DNA of 64,000 nucleotides from Branchiostoma lanceolatum (lineage: Eukaryota > Chordata > Leptocardii > Amphioxiformes > Branchiostomatidae), in the NCBI RefSeq assembly GCF_035083965.1, contig NC_089724.1, forward strand, positions 20,850,974 through 20,914,973. The letters are read 5' to 3'. Under the pieces are notes generated by a model, which was not told where the DNA came from, ran no database searches, and saw nothing but the letters and a program-made list of their open reading frames with translations. Positions 11,698-26,600 of this stretch are shown in pieces; the first letter of the stretch is position 1; each line of letters begins with the position of its first letter. The position numbers and the translations under genes are program-made.

Positions 11698-13710
11698 TTC
11701 AAGCAGAGTGCGGTCGGCAAAGAATCAAAAGGGACTTTTAGCAGTTCATTGAGGAAGTGCACTACACAGTCGGCATTTTCGCTCAACTGTTGCAGTGATA
11801 TTTTTGACCGATAGATGACGCTTTAGATCCATGGAGACAAGGCCATAGTAACTGTCACGGGTCGGGCCAAAGGAGAATGTTGATGCAGTGCAGATTTCTT
11901 TCTAAGCACAACAATATTGCATTCTTCTTGAGAGAAGGTTTAATTCTGCATTTCCTCTACGATTACTGATATTACAAAATGCACTTCCCATGCAGTGTTC
12001 TGTGTGTAGTCTACACACATGAATTGTACCCCACCCAAAGGCTTTACACGTGTAGTCATTGCTCACAAGAAAACTCAAGTCATGACAACATTGTCTTCTG
12101 GCAGCTTTATTGACCAGTAGAGTGACACAAACCATGGCAGTTTGGGAGGGCAGATCCTCCATAACTTACGATATATGTCTCTCCTACTTCCAGAAGCAAG
12201 ATCACATGAATACACACATCTCTCACTTCTGAATAGATCAGGAGAAGCACACAAAGAAATCTGTCTGCCATGTAAGTTAGACATTCCTACAGAGTCTACA
12301 TGTCTACCTGGCTTATGGTGCCTAGATTTTACATGTGCACAAATCATTAGTGAACATTATATAACCCTTATACGTGAACACAGACACCTCAAATCCCAGA
12401 TCTAGAGGAACTGGGGGATTTTCCAAGCATGCAGTGAGCTAATGTCCAACCACAAATGTTCCTGTTCGAATTGTAGAAAGAACAGCCTTAGGAACATCTC
12501 CATGCACCAAACAGGAGCAACACACACTGTTTGGCCCTGGAGTCCCTCTTCACATGTGTTACTGATATCAGCATCACACATCAATATGCAGTTTTCCTGC
12601 AGATAGCACAAACTTGCAAAATATGACGTACCACAATGTGCTATAACAAGTCATTGTCACATATACAGCAACATTATACATGTCCTGTACATTGCTTCAC
12701 TAGTTATTGTGGGGCCAAATGTGAGGACGTTTGCATGCAGCAAGAAATACTTCTATGGCTACTATTTGCATCCATTCCACCCATACACAACAATAATCAC
12801 AAAGTACACGTGCCACACAAGCAAGGAATGAAGTTACAAAAGCATCTTCTTCTGCTACAGTGAGATTTTCACTCTTGCTTTCAGTGACATGTCAAAGGGA
12901 ACAGTTCTTAGGACATAAATCAACAACTATGGTGTGGAGAATACAAAGTCAACACTGCCAAACTGACATAGGCAACTATTTATATCATAACTCTTATCAA
13001 CCACAGTTGTCTCAGACACTTTCATGCATATGTACTCTTAACCATACAAACTATAACAATGCACACTTTCTAGTTGATGTTGGTGGCAAAACTATGTGTG
13101 TAATAAGGTCACAAAGGTATTCTACTAAATTCCCTCTTTACCAAATGTTTTCTGTCAATCCCAAAAGTATGTGATTTTGAATAAATAATAGTAATAAATA
13201 GCATATAGGAATCATATCAACACATATTGCACATTGACAATAGAGCACGTTGTCACAGCCACATGAAAACACTTCAGTGAAGTACACTGTATGTACAATG
13301 TACAGCATGATCGACACTCACCAACCCATGGAGCTGTGCTCGGACTACATCTCGTCCTGTTTTAGTGACATTTTTTTTGGCTTTTTGTTTCCTTCAAGCC
13401 TTTTGCAGGCTTGGCAAGTTCCACACATGTGAAAACCTTGCTTCATTAAAGAACTGACCCTCTGGGGCAGGCATTATGCTGATAGGCATGAATTTTGTTA
13501 CCACATTTATGCTTCCATTGGGAAATTCTATGGTATACAGCAAGGTAAGACTGTCAACTTGAAGAAGTTGAAAACCTCATCGCTTTAACCACATTTCTTA
13601 CAAGATTTACAACCTGGTAACATACCTACACAAAATAATGAACTTTGAACTACAAAGTTACATTTTTGGGCCACAGGTCAGGGCAAGGTATATATTTACC
13701 TCATTTGTTA

Positions 13711-13716
13711 TTTATT
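13711..13716 (-). terminator. Candidate poly(A) signal of the KIAA0232 homologue
   Basis: TTTATT on the plus strand reads AATAAA on the minus strand. By my reading it is the first such hexamer downstream of the minus-strand stop codon and would give a ~980-nt 3' UTR. Vertebrate KIAA0232 also has a long 3' UTR, so the true site may lie further on. Confidence 0.3.
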
Positions 13717-14694
13717 TTCAGTATTTGTCAATAAATATTCTCATTCATTCATTCTTCCACACCAAGCATACCCTTCGAAACAAATGTACGGGAGCTTGAA
13801 CAATATCATCTTGAAGCTAGAGACTATGATGTGACTATATGTTCACATGGTAACAACCATCCTCAGTTCACAGACTGGTGAATGATGCCTTCTACATTTT
13901 TTTCTGATACAACATACATGTGTAGATACTATCACATGTACTGCAATAGAACACACGCATGAAAACCAACACACCTTCAATCTGATCTTTTTTTGCAGCT
14001 CTACTATTAACCTAACAGCTGCTGTTTTGCTACAGGTTCAACGGGTAAATATATATCCAATAGACTACCTCATCCCTTGTACTATGTGTAACAGTTTTCA
14101 TAGCTTCCTATTAATGTCAGCATGTTTACTCATCTTTCACTTTTTCTGATAACACATGTACATCTTCTGTCACATTTGACAGTATATTGTAAGCAGTGAC
14201 TCTCACTTTCAATGAGTGACTTTAAAACTTAGCTCGTCACTTTTTGGGCAAAATGTCTGCAAAGGAAGATGATACTGAGTTGAGGGAATACTCAATAATA
14301 CTTTAAGTTTCGGGCATTTATCTATATCTTTGAAAACTTCATATTCATGTCTCTGTGAAAGTTTCCAGTCAAATACAGCCTTAACTGTTGTCTGGTTAGA
14401 ATTTAAAAGGCACTGGTTTCTCCCCTTGCAGACATTTTACAGTTTTGGTACAACTTTGTGTGCTACTTACTTGCAAACATATGTGAGAGAGCACAAATCT
14501 AGTGAGTAATACATACATATTCAAGTCTTACCATACCTCCTATGTCTTTGCTTACCAAATGTACATTCTACGACTTACAAATGATCTAAAGCTTGGTGTG
14601 GAATACAATCAGAAAAATGGTGCTGCACCCAATACAACTTATCTCCTGTTGGCCTAGCTGGTGACAAATCATGATGCACCAATGGAGTTGCTGC

Positions 14695-17600
14695 TCATAT
14701 ATCAACATCATTGACATTCTCACCCAGCATCCGTGTGAATTTTGTGACTCTCAACTCAATTGGCCAGCATTGCCACAGTTCAGTTGCAATCGGACCAACA
14801 GGGTGGGAGCTTCCATCAGATGGTTCCCTGCTGGCAGCATCCTCTTTCATACAGACGGGTGCTTCGTTCCTCGCCTACCGGCAACGGGAGGGGGAGGGCG
14901 TCCTCAGGATCCGAGGCCTGGGGTAGGAGATTAGTGTGTCAGAAATTTAGCACAAACAATACTGTTGTATGATTAGACCAGTATGCAGCACAAAAAAGTC
15001 TAGTTTTTATGACTAGAGATACTGATGTCTGTTCATGTACTGAAGTCATACTAAAGTGAGAATCAATAAGATTTGGACGAATCATGCATGATTACCAATT
15101 GTGCATTACATTGAAGTTAATGGTTATTCGCAAACATATGTAATGAACACTCCAAGCTCTGCTTTACTTGCTATATTACTGGAATTTCGGTGCACTCCAA
15201 GAATATTTTTACAGAAACGGTTCTGCATAGTTTCAATCGGACACCTGTCATTCAAATGGTCCTTGCCCCAAACTTCACTGCCATATAACATAATAGATTT
15301 AACACACACATCAAATATTCTTAACAGAGCCTTAGGGGACAGAGGTGAGCGAAAGAGCGGTTTGAGACTGAAAAGGGCTTTGCGTGCTTTTAAGGACAAC
15401 TGTTTTTTTGCTAAGGAAAAAGTGTCTGATGAGGACAACAATAGTCCCAGATAACAATAAGAATTTGTTATTTCAATAGTATCTGAGCCAAAGGAAAATT
15501 TCACATTTTTTACTGATCGTCCAAATTTGTTGAAAATTACAACTTTAGTTTTCTTCATGTTTAATTGTAGTTTCCATTTTGTACAGAACATGTTCAGTCT
15601 ATCCAAGGCACGTTGTAATCCTTTTTCCGACTCTGAAAATATCACGACATCATCTGCATATAATAAACAAGGAACAAGAAGATTGTGTAGAGTGGGGGGT
15701 TCACAGTCGGGATTATCTAATTCTTTGACTAAATCATTTATGAATAAGTTAAAAAGTGTGGGAGAGAGGTTACATCCCTGTCTCACGCCTCTATCAGTAA
15801 TGAATAATGGTGTAAGACCCGCAGAGGTTTTGACGCAGGTCTTTGGATTAGAATACATTGATGTAAGTAAACTATAGAATTTACCACCTATTCCCGAACT
15901 TAGTAATAGCGGATACTCCTTTATCTTGAACGCCAACAATCTCGATCTAGACATACAACATATATGTACATTGTTAAGAAAAAGGCTGACCGACATTTAC
16001 ATTCAAAGTTTTCTTTATAAATTATCTATCGATGACAGTAAGTTAAGATTTTATAGGAATGTTAAAACAGAATACTCAATGGAAAAATATCTTTCCAAGA
16101 AAGATTTTGAACAACGGTCAGCTGTGTGTAAGATACGAATAAGTGCACATCCACTAGAAATAGAAAAGGGTAGATATAAAAAGCTGCCCGCTCACGAGAG
16201 AATGTGTAAGTTTTGTACAATGAACACAGTGGAAAATGAAATACATTTCCTTTGCCAATGCCCTCTATATGAGGCCGAAAGAAACGATTTATATAAAACA
16301 GCTTCCGTTAATTCTCCTAGCTTTTACCATTTGAATAGCTTACAAAAATCCATATCACTACTAAAATCAACAAACCCACTTACGATGAAAAACGTGGGTC
16401 TCTTCATTTTCCACTGCCTTCAAAAAAGAAGTCAAACCCAACCATAGTCAACCTTAGTTAACTTAGAACTTTGACAGTAGTCCAGATAACTATTTTTGAT
16501 TCCCATGTATTCCCATGTACTTGTTTGTCTGCAATTAGCCTTCGGGCATGAACTTGCAAAAAAGTTATTATGTAATGTTGACACAATTTTACGGTTGTTT
16601 TTCCTTGATTTCAATCAAAGTGAACTATTGTCTTACATCGATGTCAGGAAAAGAAAACGTGGAGTGAGGTGAGGCCACATCCAGCAGCAACCCTCCTATG
16701 GCTTCTCCAAAAGCTGCGGATTAAACACAACTGTGAAAAAACAGTCAAAACATATCTTCAAGAAGTAATAACTCCAACTAAGGACTGGTGACTGGATCTC
16801 TCCAAGCCCTCCGCAAAACAAGCAGAAATCAGAGGGATTGAGACGTCTCCAAAAGATTGCTTACATATTTGTTAAAAGCTGATTGCTCAAATCACCAAAC
16901 AATACAAGAGACACGTTTTTTTACAGCACTTTACGAAGAGCAAGTCACAATGAGTACCTTTTACTACTTAGAATTGTGTTTTAATACTGTATAAACGCTA
17001 ACATATGTATAAAAGAGGCCAATTTGGGACCCGGAAAGGCATTGTACTTACGATCAAGAGATCCCAACTCCTGTGGCTCGTCGACCTCTGTGCTCCAAGG
17101 CTTGGCTGCAGCCATCCATGTACCAGAGATCTCTACAGACAGCATCCCCTGGCTAGACTGGGGTGTATCCTCAGTGCTTAGGGGAACATTCTACAGGGAA
17201 AGCAAAAAATTCCAGTTCAGTCTAGTGCACAATTGTTGTTAAAGCATCAAACATCTTTTATTGTCTGCACAAATCAACAGAATGCCTTCATCTGGATACT
17301 TTTCAGCAGTAAATGAAAGCAAGCACGCATCCACAGAAATCTCCAAACCTATATACATGTACCTACGATGATACTGAAGACTATGACATGTCTCTTACCT
17401 CCCACAGGTTTGGCGGAGGTGGTGGCAGCTGGTCCTTCTCCGTGCCAACATCCTTGTCCTCATCGAAGGACTCCCTCCCGTCAGGGGACGTCCTCTCCCC
17501 CTGGCTCAGCACCAGCACATCCAGGATGGGGGAGAAGTCATCCGGCTCCTCCACACCTCCCACATCATTAACACTTGTCTGAGAGGACTTCTCAAAGGAA

Positions 17601-20600
17601 AGTTTCCTCAGCTGTGGTAGCAGGTCCTCACTGATGTCTCCGACCAGAGGTTCCTCAACAGTCGCCAGTAACGGCTCCTCCACGCTTTGCACCATTGCAA
17701 TCTCCTCCACTGTCTCCGGTGGAGTGCTGAAGATATTGTCCACAGCTACCGCCTCTTCTAAGTCCTCCTCCTCTTCCAGGATTTCTGTCCCGTCCGAGTG
17801 GTAGCACTCGTCGGGGGAGGTTTCGCGCGAGGTTATCGGTTTGAAGTGCGTGCGCGACGAAACAAACAGGTCTTCCTCGTCCTCAAATGAGCCGTAAGAG
17901 TTCGGCTTCGGGTGAGTCAACTTGGACTGTTTTGGCACGGCATCTACCTCTACCTTGGCCTTCGGTTTCACCTCAGTGAAACAGCTTTCCCCTTTGTGGT
18001 ACTCCAGTTTACTCACAGGAGCCCCCGACTGGGGAGCAGCAGCAGCAGCTTCATCTGGCACAGTTTCCACAGGGAAGGCTGGACAGGACTCGGTGATGTT
18101 CTGTGGGCCGTACTCTGCATACTTGTAAGGGTCTTCCTCCCCGACGTTCTGCTTGTAGAACTCTGTGCAGATACTGGAGAGAACTACGCTGTCTGCAAAC
18201 TGTTCACTATCACTGTGCACCGAGTGCAGATCAGCCGAGTCGTCCTTGCTCACATCACTACCTTGGGCGAAACTGAACCTTGACCTACTGTGACTTGAAG
18301 CATCCGAGAAAATTGGAGACGGAGCAGATGTGGGAGTGAAGGATCCCGTGTCTGGCGTTTCCCACACTTCCGTCTGCCCCGCCATGCTGATCTGCCCATA
18401 CAACCCACCTGTGATGAAGTTGCTGCCAACCTGCAGGAAACTCAGGTCGTTGGGGCAAGGGTACCCAGAGTCTGAGAAATAGCCACTGAAGTCGTCTTCG
18501 CATTTCTCAATCCTCGAACTCTCCTGCCACGGGCTGAAGTTTGGCTCTGTCTGCTGGGGGTTGTCCCCTATCATCGGAATATTTGTGGACAGTTTTCGAA
18601 CTTGGGGGGACTCTCGCCCTGTGTACAGGTAACTGTCGCTGGAGCGCCGACGCACACGCTTCCTGTGCAACCATCGTCCTACTGGGAATGTACTATTCAT
18701 CTTCTCTGTCGTTTCCTCGTCGAAGCAGAACTGCCTCTCATTGCCAACTGCCCCAAACTCAGGACTGTCATCCTCCAGTCCACCCTGCTTCTGCTGGCAT
18801 TCTGCACAGCTGGCCACAACAAACAACTCGCTATCTGCAGGGTTTCTGTCATCCAACAGAGGGCGCTCCGGCTCCTTCGCGTCTTCGTAGGTGAAGACGT
18901 CGCGAGGGAACGTGGCATTCCCGTCTTTGTAGGAGTTTGAGTCCTTTGCTACTGGGGACGCCCGTTCACTCAGGAACCCTAATCTGGGTCTGTTTCTCCA
19001 GATGTGAAGTTTAGCGTCCGAGCAATCTCCTCTGTCTGACACGGGGGAGAACAAGCTCCTGTCTCCGAGGTGGCTCGTGTCTATAATACTGCCACTCTCC
19101 GACCCCGGCGTTTCCCTGCCCCAGATGGGGGCAATCTTAGAGCCGTACCTATCTTCAAACTCAGCTTCTGTTATATCTTCCAAAGAGCCCGACGACTCCG
19201 ACAGGTTGTCATCTTCTGTTCTATTTGGAGAGTTTTTAGACTGTTTTTCTGCATGAGAGTTTGTGTGTTGCATAGATCTATGGCATTCCTCTAATGATAC
19301 ACTAAAGTCTGGATGTGATGTAGCAGCATTCTGGCAATGTTCTATAGAATTTCCATGATCAGTTCTCTGTTCTTTGGCACTTTGTGAATGTTCTCTGTCA
19401 CACTTTTCAACAATTGTCCCCGACCTTCTCCGAAACGTTTGGTCCCCTTCTACTTCGCAGCCTTTTTCCCCTTCGAAAGCTTGCCTGTTATGCATGCAGT
19501 CTATGCAACATAGCTGATCATACAGCAGCTTCTCTTCTCGACCAGTGGCACTTTCTTGGCTCCAGTCTACCTGACCATCTGCAGTTGGAGACTTTATTTT
19601 GTCTCCACTGGCCAGCACTGCACTGTCCCCAAATGTGTACTCCATTTCCAGCCGACTCCCGGCCTCAAGCCCCTCAAAGAATTCCTCAAACATGGGACCG
19701 TCATACCAGTAGCTCATCTCAGCTGAGGCACTGGCCTTCTCTATGAAGGGATAGTCGCCCTCGCTCCTCCTGGCAGGCATGGCCACCCTCTCCTCCCCCA
19801 CAGGCTCCGTGTACCACAGAGGAAGGCTCTTCATGTGGTCTGAAGCTGAAGAACTGAAAGCACGCCTTTTCGCTCCAATCTTTGGGAGAACAAAGGGCGG
19901 GGTCCCCCTGTGATTACTGGAAGGTGGAGATTTGCTCTTCTTTGACCGACGGGCAGTATGTCCTGGCAACTTGCCTGTCTTTCTGTCTCTCCCTTTCACC
20001 CCCTGACCTCCGCCCTTCGACCCAGAGGCGTTGTCTTTCTTCCCCGTTCCGCAGCCCTTGCGGCTCACCCTGCTGCCTGACGCAGCTCCGTATTTGTTGC
20101 CATGGGAAACTTTGTTGGTGGGTGTGGTGTTGTCGGGTGTGGCACTTTGTTGAGGGCTGTGGAAACAATGAAACAGATCAGTCAATACCACAGAGTGTGA
20201 GGTACAACAGGATAACAGTCTAACACATACTTCAAATGCTGGAGGAAATGATACAAAATCCAAGCAGCATGTCCAGTTTGAGTTCTTACTGACCTGGAGG
20301 AAGCAGAAGACGACTTGCTCCTGCCTTTGCTACTGTTTTTCCCACTGCTCACACCAGAGCCCTCAGGCTTAGCACACCAGGTGGGGGCAGCAGCAACAGT
20401 CACAGGCTCCGCCGTGTCACCCAGGGCAGGAAAGGCCTCGTAGTACCTACATGGACACATACATGGAATGTTCAACTCCTTAATGATTTTGAGTTGTTAT
20501 TGTTTTGAGCTATCCTGAGCTGTTAATGATTTTTTACTCCTGTGTTTGATGGTTACTATTTTATGTTACATTATTGTGATTCATTCAGTGTATGTTAAGT

Positions 20601-23600
20601 AATCCTCTTTCTATCCTGCTACCTTGAAAATTAGTTAGCTTGGAAGGGAACACACTTACGATTCATGAATAAATAAACTTCACAAACAAATCATATGGTC
20701 GGTACAACAAATGCAAAGAGCTGCTCAATTTCTCATGTCATGAAGATATTTCTTATTAACAATCATTAATGTTGTATGACGGTCAAAGTTGTCTTTTAAC
20801 AATACCTACAAGACACTGACAGTAAAAAAATTACTACCACCAAAGCTTCTCAATCTTCTAGTCACCAGGAACAGTTACTGTAGGATATATCCGAAAATAG
20901 ATTCTACATATCAGTGACAACAAGTTGAATGGATAAACTACAAGTTGTTTGTTTCTTTGTTTGTATTGCATACCCCGTAAACTGCCTCATGACGTGACAT
21001 GCCTGGTTTGTAATGATCAGTACAAGCTGTACAGATTTATCTGATCCACTCACACCAGGAAGGGCCCCTAATCTTGTCAAAGTTGAATGGTTACCTCTGA
21101 GCCTGGTCCTCGGGTGAAGTGGAGTTCTCCTCTCCCTCCTCGACTGCAGGGCTAACGTTCTCCTTCTCACCGTCGGGCTGGGCTTCTGGGAACACAAGGA
21201 AACAACACTGATTCAGTAATATGCTAGTTTTGCGCAACACACAAGGAAAGAATATTGTTTGAACAATAAGTTAACCGTGCCAGTTAACGTGAAAGTAGTC
21301 ATAACAATGACATTTGAACATTACCAGCCCTATTCAGACATCTTCAATACTGGCGTACCCAAAGTTGCAAATGTTTTATTTTCACACGTCTAACCTTACC
21401 GTCGAACAACCTTTGCTCTTCAATGAGGCAATTGTAGACAACTTGTGGACTGGCTTTCCTACACTGCTAGTGCCACAGCTACATGTGCTTGTAGTACAAA
21501 TGTACATGCAAAGCCAATTCAATATACCGGTATTGTCACTGCCTTCATTCTATTTGTAGACCACAAGCAGGTGTCACATGCAACTGCAACAGCAAACACA
21601 TGATTGCCCTCGTACGTCAGAGTTGGCATTCTGCCCCAGTAATACATCCAGCTTAATAACTGTTACATGTACAGTATGTAGGATCTACGCTTCCCTGACT
21701 TCTACAAAAATATCATAATGTTATTAAAACTAGAATGTTGCCTGCGCACCACCTTGAGCCATGCCAACAGTACGTCCATATGTGATGGCACTGCCACATT
21801 TAGCTTGACGTGCTTGAAATCCCCACACAAGACATGTAAGTCCGTATACATTGCTTCAGGCGTGGGAAACCACGTACAAAACATACAGTGCATTTATGGC
21901 TTATGGTGAGTCGTCATGCGTCCCATGTAAGTTTGTAACGTGCGACAACATCTGCGACCTCGATGGTACAACATGTAACAATCTAACTGTCAGAGAACAT
22001 CACCATAATCAGAGAGACGTCACAACAGTGACCTGTTGGTGGTGTTACGCAGATGCCAAGTCAAAAGTACACTGAACGATGACGACATACATCTCACTTT
22101 CGTTCATGCCTCCATTGGAGACAGATGTCTACATCATGAATGTTAAACATGTACATGTATAAGAACACAATAGGATTAACAAGTAAGACACAATTGCAGT
22201 AATGTAAATTGTAATTAAGCTAAAACTTGTTCAAGACAGCTGTGATGCAATTGTAAGACTTTTCTAGATCATAATTCATATGTACAAACTCCAAGATCCC
22301 ATTACTTGTTGTACAAATTAGAGCTCTTTTTCCTGGCATACATCCAAGAGAATAAGCCAAACTACTCCTTTGTGACTTACCATCATGTTTTGGCAATCCG
22401 CCAGCCCATGTGAGGCTGAGTCACTGGTAGATTGTTTGTAAAGATCATGGCAGAAATATGGGTATTTTCTCCTTCTCTGTCCTTTTAATACTTGTATATC
22501 ATATTTTACAATTGCCAATTCATTGAAAAAAAAACACATGTTGGTTTTATGAATATCTTAGTAAAACTACCTTGTTATCATACATATGGGTTTTATGTTC
22601 AGACATTTTCATTGTGTTTTAGGGCTGCATGGGAAATTCAAGACAGAAGAACATAAACTACATCTTCTTGATTACATCTGCTCGAAAACAATCTGAATTG
22701 TGACGTTACTTTAGATAATCATTGCTTCCTTTCCTCACTTCTAAAAGAACACTGAGCTATGTACCCACGAAATGATACGATGTCCATTCCAAGAAGGCCC
22801 TACAAAATTCTAGTCTTAGGAAAGGAGACAGTACCAGAATAACAGGTTATGCTACATATCTCTTTCTCTCTGATCAGCTCAAAGATGATAAAGCCTAGGA
22901 AAAAACTGTGTTTCCGGTTACCCGACCAACCTTGGGAAAAACTGCCGACCATAGCCTTTTTTTGTATGCCACTGGCAAGGAACAAAAATTTTCCATCCAG
23001 CATCTGAGTAATCAGGTAGTCTAATTTTCTTCCTGTATGTTATACTCTTTTAAAAGATTAAGGCTTTGAACATTCTTACATAAAGTGTTCAAAGCTATAC
23101 TTCTTTATTCTGTTTATTGATATACATGTACTTGTGCTTGTACAATGTGTATCTGTATAATCAGGATACGATGTGTTGAAAATACCAGCATCATGATGTA
23201 TTTCATTTCTACATTGTTAAACTGTATTTGTCGGATCACTTTGGCTGAAATCTATTTAAAAAAAACTTTTGTCAGGACTGCAATCCAAAACGCAACATTA
23301 ATTGTTCCAAAAAGCTTTGGAATTGGGAGATATTGCTATATTATCCTTCTGAATAACATCTGGTGTTTTTTATCATTAAAAATATGCACAACTGCTTCTG
23401 TTCTTCACTGTTTGCAGGTAACTTTGACCATTTGGCATTACGTACATGTATAAAACCTAATGTGATCTCTTTTAACAACCCACCTGTCCTTTTATACTAA
23501 TTATAGGGACAATTGCAATTTTTCAGGGCCATGGTTTGCTTCAACTCCCAACAGTCCCAATGATCTACATGTAACCAACACGTTCCACATGTCATGAAAA

Positions 23601-26600
23601 GAATCATCCACATCGAAGTCATCCTTTTATTCCATCATAATTATTCTAATTCACAGCATGGATAGGCGAGTTGCCTGGCAAGTGTGATGAAAAGAAACAT
23701 GTTCTCACCCTTCTGTGCTTGCAGCTCCTTCAGACGACAGCAGAGCTCTTCCACAAGGCTCTCTATCCCAGCATCCTGAAGAAACATAGCGTTACAGTCT
23801 TGGTCAGGTAACATGGTGAAATCCATTCAAACGTATACTTCTCTACATGACAAGTGCCTTCAGTTTTACACTCAGATATCACCTTGTCCAGTTGCCTGCA
23901 ACGAGCAAAAATATGGCTCTCTGTCCTTGCACTGGGCCAGTTAATTGGCACAAGTTAGCATGTCCTTGGTTGGATGAGGCCATGACTGGTAAACATGTTG
24001 CTCTCGTTGTAGGGACAGCCCAAAACAAATGAAGACACCAACGTAAACAGCAGTACCACAAACAAAACAAGACCTTGGACCTTATCCTAGAAACCTGAAC
24101 AGAACATTGTCTTATCTGGAAAAGTTGTTAGGAGTCTAATCTGCACTATAACGTGTCAACCATCACATTGACATAAATGTACAATGTCATAAATGTACAA
24201 TGTATGTAACGTTACGTTTTTAAAAAGACCTTCAGGATATTTTTGGGATGACTCACAAGTACATGTAGATTAGGCCTAGGAAAAAAATGTTTTGTTTCTG
24301 TTCACCCGACCAACTCTAGCCTACTTTCTTTTGTGGTTCACCTTTGGCAAGGCACATAAAATTGTCCATCTGAAAATCAAAACAGACTTCTTGTACATTA
24401 TCATACTATATACAATGTATATTTGATGTAAGAATGTGTGGTAAACATTGTACATGTTAATTCAGATCATTGATATACTCGTGCTTGTGCAATGTATGTC
24501 TGTGTCATTACCATATGATGTTGAAAATAGTATTGTCTTGATTCATTTCACTTTTACATTGTTAATCTACATATTAAATATATTTTCATGTGCAGGTGTA
24601 TTCAACTGTTAGGCACCCAAAGTAACATCATTCTCAGAAGTTCTGTATGTATGTCACATCCTCAAGTACTCGACAACATGAAAACAATATCTCCTTGATC
24701 TGATGTCAAACATTCATCATCAATATTGCCCCATAAAGCATAATGAGTGAAATCTATTTTGTTCAAACAAGTCCTCAGCAGATACAATATTGAAAGGTTG
24801 TCGACATGCCAGCTGCTCTTGTTCCCATGTTGGTGGTGTCTGCCCCAGTAATTGGGAAGTCAGACATTCAACAGGGAACCACGGCTTTTGGCAAGTGGAA
24901 AATCAATTGAACATGAGGTTCTGCCAGTGATTCCTGTCCCTATAACAAAATAGTATCATGACAAATTCATAAGAAGACTATCTTTATACCAAACTTCAAT
25001 CCTGTTTACATACTAATATTAATTTTGTATTTACATCCAACTACAACAGTGCATCAATACTGCTATAGTATCAACATTATGCTGGTTCAATAATAAACAA
25101 TGTTACAATGTTCACAGTTATCATATTTCAATAATCATCACAGTAGTCTATATATCTGTTTACATGCACAAAACTGCCTCGAAACCGTGACCTGAAATTA
25201 GTGAAAAATTACTGTCATCATCTCATAGGAATAATGATCATGCTAGAAACCATGTGTCTGCTGGCCAACCTCATATTTTTTCTGTAGAATCATTGACATG
25301 GGAGAGGCTCATTAAATTCATCCCCTTCCTAGATGTCAGAGTAAATAATGATTCATATGGAGCTGACATTTTGGAAAACAAATAGGCAGGAAAACTAAAT
25401 CTTCCCCGGCCACATTTTCCTGCATGTGGCATGTGCATTGGTATGCTGCAAATGTCTGCTGCTAGACGCGGGCAACAGCGGCCACCAAAATGATCCCTAG
25501 ATTACCCCATGTTCCATACACTGAAATATGGCTCAAACCCACTTGGTCCCATGCAGGCTACCACCTTCCTAAACGCATGCATGCTGCTTGCATTAATCCT
25601 GAACGACCAATTAAGCAGCACGGCAGCCTAATGACCCTATGTTCTATTTGTAAATGAAGATGGCTCCCAGACAACTGACATTTAGCCCGATACAAATCTA
25701 TATACAGATCATGCACAAGCCGCCTGACGATCCCCAGACGATGACACATTATCCCGCCTTTGTTCCAGCTCAGCAAGGTGGCACAGTAAAATAACCTGTC
25801 ATCAAAATGCACAGACAACAAGGCCCATCTTACCATCTTATGTGTCTGCGACAGAGAGGGAATATTATTTACCGGAACCCCGGCTTTCGGCTGGCCACTT
25901 TCCTTTGGCAATCAATCAGTGATGACACCGGGGAGGGAAGCCGGCTTGCTTGTGCTCATGCGCCCAGGGCCAACCCCGCTTGGGGCCCACCCATGCTTGC
26001 CAGTATTGCTAAACCAACAACCACAAGTAGTATAGCTTGGGGCATCATCCCATCTGAACCTGGGCCTCAGATCTAGACATCCACACACAGTGTGCAGTGT
26101 ACACCATACAAAATGGACTTTCCCTAAAGCTTAGGAAGAAGGAACATTTATCATCTTGACAAAAGGAATAGGGGTATAACATCTACCACTGGTCCTGAAT
26201 AAGAATCAGCCCTAGACATGCATATGAGGTTGCAACAGTGGAGGCTGTGTGATGGAATTCAGGGCCCCCTAGCCCTGCCCCAGCTCGGTAATTTAATCCA
26301 AAGCTGACAAGCCCTTCCCAGCTGTTACTATTGCAGCATGGCCATTTTTGGAGCAGGCACTGAGTGCCAGCGCGATAAAGAGATGATTAGCATACTAACT
26401 AAATACAACTTTAAAATGTTACATAGATACACAATCATTGGCAATTCTTTGTACATATATCCTAATAAGTTACATACTTGATAAGAAAAAGACATTATTT
26501 TTACTCTGGCTTGACCTAGTGGTTTGAATTTGTGGTGCAAATACAGGCATTGTCTCAGAAAACAACAAACACAAGTAACACTGACATATGCCCCACCCTT

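Larger units (their letters stand above)
1..14694. other. Intergenic region without a recognisable gene
   Basis: I see no gene I can name here. Open frames are short, lack splice context and resemble no family I know. The stretch is AT-rich and full of repeats, which are listed separately: inverted-repeat elements, tandem duplications, a TG microsatellite and dispersed repeat units. Two spots look less random: a GC/CCAAT/YY1-like stretch near 6.17-6.26 kb and a coding-like minus-strand segment at about 10,136-10,407. The part just below 14,695 is probably 3' UTR and downstream flank of the minus-strand KIAA0232 homologue. Confidence 0.5.

Noticed and set aside
17912-20223. Several plus-strand frames over 100 codons
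   Set aside because: They are antisense shadows of the large fifth exon of the KIAA0232 homologue, which is supported by conserved motifs and splice phases.
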